Origin: Victivallales bacterium
GTDB taxonomy: Bacteria > Verrucomicrobiota > Lentisphaeria > Oligosphaerales > Oligosphaeraceae
Reading direction: 5' to 3'
NCBI GenBank assembly: GCA_017431185.1
Contig: JAFRLP010000028.1
Location: forward strand, 1-8,239
Length of the DNA: 8,239 nt
Numbering within the stretch: the first letter of the stretch is position 1; each line of letters begins with the position of its first letter. Position numbers and translations under genes: made by a program. The notes under the pieces were generated by a model that was not told where the DNA came from, made no database searches, and was given only the letters and a program-made list of their open reading frames with translations. Below, in pieces: positions 6,714 to 8,239 of this stretch.

Positions 6714-7658
6714 ATGGAAAAGAGAACGACGTTCGAACTCTGGTCACAGGCGTGGTTGCGTCGCAAAGAACCGTACATCAAGTACTCGACCTTTGCGGCG
6801 TACACCAACATCGTCATCAACCATCTCATCCCATACTGGGGAGCAACGGCATTGACGGACATCAGCGAGGAGCAGGTACAGGAGTATGTCCTTCATCTGG
6901 TCTCCAAAGGCCGTTTGGATGGCAAAGGCGGCATCAACGTCCGCAGCGCAAGGGACATCGTGGTGGTGTTCAAGGGCATCCTGCGAGATGCGGCACGGCT
7001 GAAGATGGTATCCGTTCCTTCTTTTGAACTGCACTATCCAAGAATCGACTACGTTCATCGGGTTCCTGTATTGAGTAGGGCGATTCAGATTCAACTCGTC
7101 AATGCCGTCCAATCCGACCTGACACCTGCCAGCAGCGGCATCCTGCTCTCGCTCTACACAGGACTACGAATAGGCGAGGTCTGCGCGTTGAGATGGGATT
7201 CAATCGACCTGAATGAAGCCGTGCTGAAAGTTGAGCAGACTGTTCAAAGGGTCTATATCAAGTCATCCCGGGACAAAGGCAGTTCCAAACTGCTGATAGG
7301 AAATCCCAAGACTCGCACCTCCAGACGCGAGGTTCCATTGTCAAAGGCACTGCTGGCTATCTTGAAACGACTGCCGAAAGCTTTGCCTGGCACATTCCTG
7401 CTCACAGGTACGGAACACTGCATGGAGGTTCGGACTTTTCGGAGTTATTACCAGAATTTTCTTGACCGCCATTCCATCCCTCGCATCAATTTTCATGCAT
7501 TGAGGCACACCTTTGCCACGCGTTGCATCGAATGCGGGGCAGATGCTAAGACCGTCAGCGAACTACTCGGCCATGCAACTATTGCCATGACCATGAATCT
7601 CTACGTCCATCCGCATGTTGAGCAGAAGCGAAACTGTGTTGAACTCATCACGCAATAA
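6714..7658 (+). CDS. Tyrosine recombinase / DNA invertase (XerD-like)
   Basis: A 314-residue site-specific recombinase that breaks and rejoins DNA through a 3'-phosphotyrosine intermediate. The N-terminal SAM-like core-binding domain spans about residues 5-100 (FELWSQAWL ... YSTFAAYTNIVINHLIPYWG). The catalytic domain follows, with R152 (TGLRIGE), probable K199, H261-x-x-R264 (HALRHTF), H287 (LLGHA) and nucleophile Y297 (MNLYVHP), so the active site is complete. The start at 6714 is chosen because AAGGAG (6701-6706) lies 7 nt upstream; an in-frame ATG at 6642 would add 24 residues with no ribosome binding site. Its start codon is 85 bp from the right IR1 copy and it is not part of the invertible segment. 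That position, and the absence of any other mobile-element gene in view, suggest it serves the specificity switch and is not a prophage integrase, though integrase of a larger element is not excluded. It ends before a palindrome and a terminator hairpin. Confidence 0.93.
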   Translation: MEKRTTFELWSQAWLRRKEPYIKYSTFAAYTNIVINHLIPYWGATALTDISEEQVQEYVLHLVSKGRLDGKGGINVRSARDIVVVFKGILRDAARLKMVSVPSFELHYPRIDYVHRVPVLSRAIQIQLVNAVQSDLTPASSGILLSLYTGLRIGEVCALRWDSIDLNEAVLKVEQTVQRVYIKSSRDKGSSKLLIGNPKTRTSRREVPLSKALLAILKRLPKALPGTFLLTGTEHCMEVRTFRSYYQNFLDRHSIPRINFHALRHTFATRCIECGADAKTVSELLGHATIAMTMNLYVHPHVEQKRNCVELITQ

Positions 7659-7683
7659 CCATTAACAAGAATTGATTAAAGTC

Positions 7684-7714
7684 CCTACGGTTCGCGACAA
7701 ATGCGTACCGTAGG
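7684..7714. repeat. 31-bp imperfect palindrome downstream of the recombinase
   Basis: Arms CCTACGGTTCGC (7684-7695) and GCGTACCGTAGG (7703-7714) pair over 12 positions with one T-T mismatch around a 7-bp centre, GACAAAT. It is not followed by a T-run on either strand, so it is a poor intrinsic terminator. Two inverted arms of about 12 bp around a 6-8 bp spacer is the geometry of a tyrosine recombinase core site, so an attachment or accessory site is possible. An RNA hairpin protecting the 3' end of the recombinase message is an equal alternative. No second copy was seen in the window. Confidence 0.5.
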
Positions 7715-7768
7715 AAAAACGCCTCAAGAGAATTGCAGAGTCTGATGCTGTGGGTTGTTTTATCGATG

Positions 7769-7806
7769 AAAAAAAGAGCCCCACCCCAATGAGGTGAGTC
7801 CCTTTT
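7769..7806 (-). terminator. Intrinsic terminator, probably bidirectional
   Basis: The arms 7776-7787 (GAGCCCCACCCC) and 7791-7802 (GAGGTGAGTCCC) form a 12-position stem around a 3-nt loop. Read on the minus strand it has one A-G mismatch and three G-T wobbles, followed directly by seven T (rc of 7769-7775). It lies just beyond the stop of the minus-strand gene ending at 7820. On the plus strand it is followed by TTTT (7803-7806) and could also end the recombinase transcript. Confidence 0.7.
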
Positions 7807-7819
7807 GCATCGTCAATCG

Positions 7820-8239
7820 TCAAATGCCAATCGTTTGGATATAGGTGGCGGAACCGCCCTTGGTCTTCAGGACTTGATTGGTGTCTTGGTCAGGCTTCAC
7901 CCAGTCGAGCACGGTGCCTCCAGCCTCGGCGTAGTAGGGCGTCACTAGGAAGTTTCCGTTGCCTTCTCTGGTCACGATGTAGTCACGCACCTTGAACTTC
8001 TTGCCTGTGTGAAGGTCAGTCATCTCGTCATTCAGAGAGGGGGTGTTGAGGAACGGGTAGAGAGCGTCAAGCACCTTCTGCTTGTCCTCGTCGGGTATGA
8101 CGTACCGCTCCACCTCGCATCCGTTGGACATCTTCAAGGTCTCGGTCGGGTAGTCAAGGCGTTCCTGCGGGCCAGTAATCATCAGCAGCATCTCCCGCTC
8201 CTGCAAGCCCAGGCTGTTTTCCGGGTTGAAGTCAGGGAC
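7820..8239 (-). CDS. Hypothetical protein, 5' end beyond the window
   Basis: The frame is open from the right edge to a TGA at 7820, giving at least 139 residues, with the N-terminus missing. The first residues in view are VPDFNPENSLGLQEREML. I do not recognise a family. The visible part is soluble-looking and acidic to mixed, with no membrane segment, no repeats and no clear catalytic motif; it contains KVRDYIVTREGNGNFLVTPYYAEAGGTVLDWVKPDQ and ends in IQTIGI. The base composition is GC-rich, like the N-terminal part of the restriction gene and unlike the AT-rich specificity regions. It is convergent with the recombinase and separated from it by the terminator at 7769-7806, so it is probably transcribed separately and may be ordinary flanking sequence. 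A TTG at 8206 or an ATG at 8191 could in principle be internal starts, but the open frame upstream makes a start outside the window likelier. Confidence 0.7.
   Translation of the reverse strand, partial: VPDFNPENSLGLQEREMLLMITGPQERLDYPTETLKMSNGCEVERYVIPDEDKQKVLDALYPFLNTPSLNDEMTDLHTGKKFKVRDYIVTREGNGNFLVTPYYAEAGGTVLDWVKPDQDTNQVLKTKGGSATYIQTIGI

Overview
The window holds a complete single-polypeptide Type ISP restriction-modification enzyme (LlaGI/LlaBIII type) on the + strand. It is followed by a promoterless second copy of its C-terminal specificity part on the - strand, and then by a tyrosine recombinase on the + strand. The two specificity halves are tail to tail, 6 bp apart. A 21-bp perfect inverted repeat (IR1, 3618-3638 and 6608-6628) lies exactly where the homology between the halves begins. 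Inversion between the IR1 copies would keep the reading frame and join the fixed nuclease-helicase-methyltransferase front end to the other specificity domain. I read this as an invertible, phase-variable Type ISP restriction system with its own recombinase. The architecture is seen directly; the switching is inferred.

Layout. 1-231: intergenic, with a strong hairpin at 15-46 and a possible promoter near 148-176. 232-5139: Type ISP enzyme (Mrr-like nuclease, SF2 helicase/translocase, coupler, N6-adenine methyltransferase, target recognition and C-terminal domain). 5146-6618 (-): silent specificity cassette. 6629-6713: short control region for the recombinase. 6714-7658: tyrosine recombinase, outside the invertible segment. 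7659-7819: intergenic, with an imperfect palindrome (7684-7714) and a terminator hairpin (7769-7806). 7820-8239 (-): 3' part of an unrecognised gene that runs off the right edge.

Within the two specificity halves, two further perfectly identical blocks occur in inverted orientation: IR2 (26 bp) and IR3 (23 bp). They bracket the most divergent stretch of the domain. If they also recombine, the locus could assemble mosaics as well as the two parental specificities.

The organism cannot be named. The N-terminal part of the large gene is GC-rich (75 of 120 bases G+C at 1921-2040), while the recognition domain is AT-rich (40 of 120 at 4021-4140). A clear AAGGAG ribosome binding site precedes the recombinase, so a bacterium using Shine-Dalgarno initiation is likely. 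I saw no tRNA, rRNA, CRISPR array, insertion sequence or phage structural gene.
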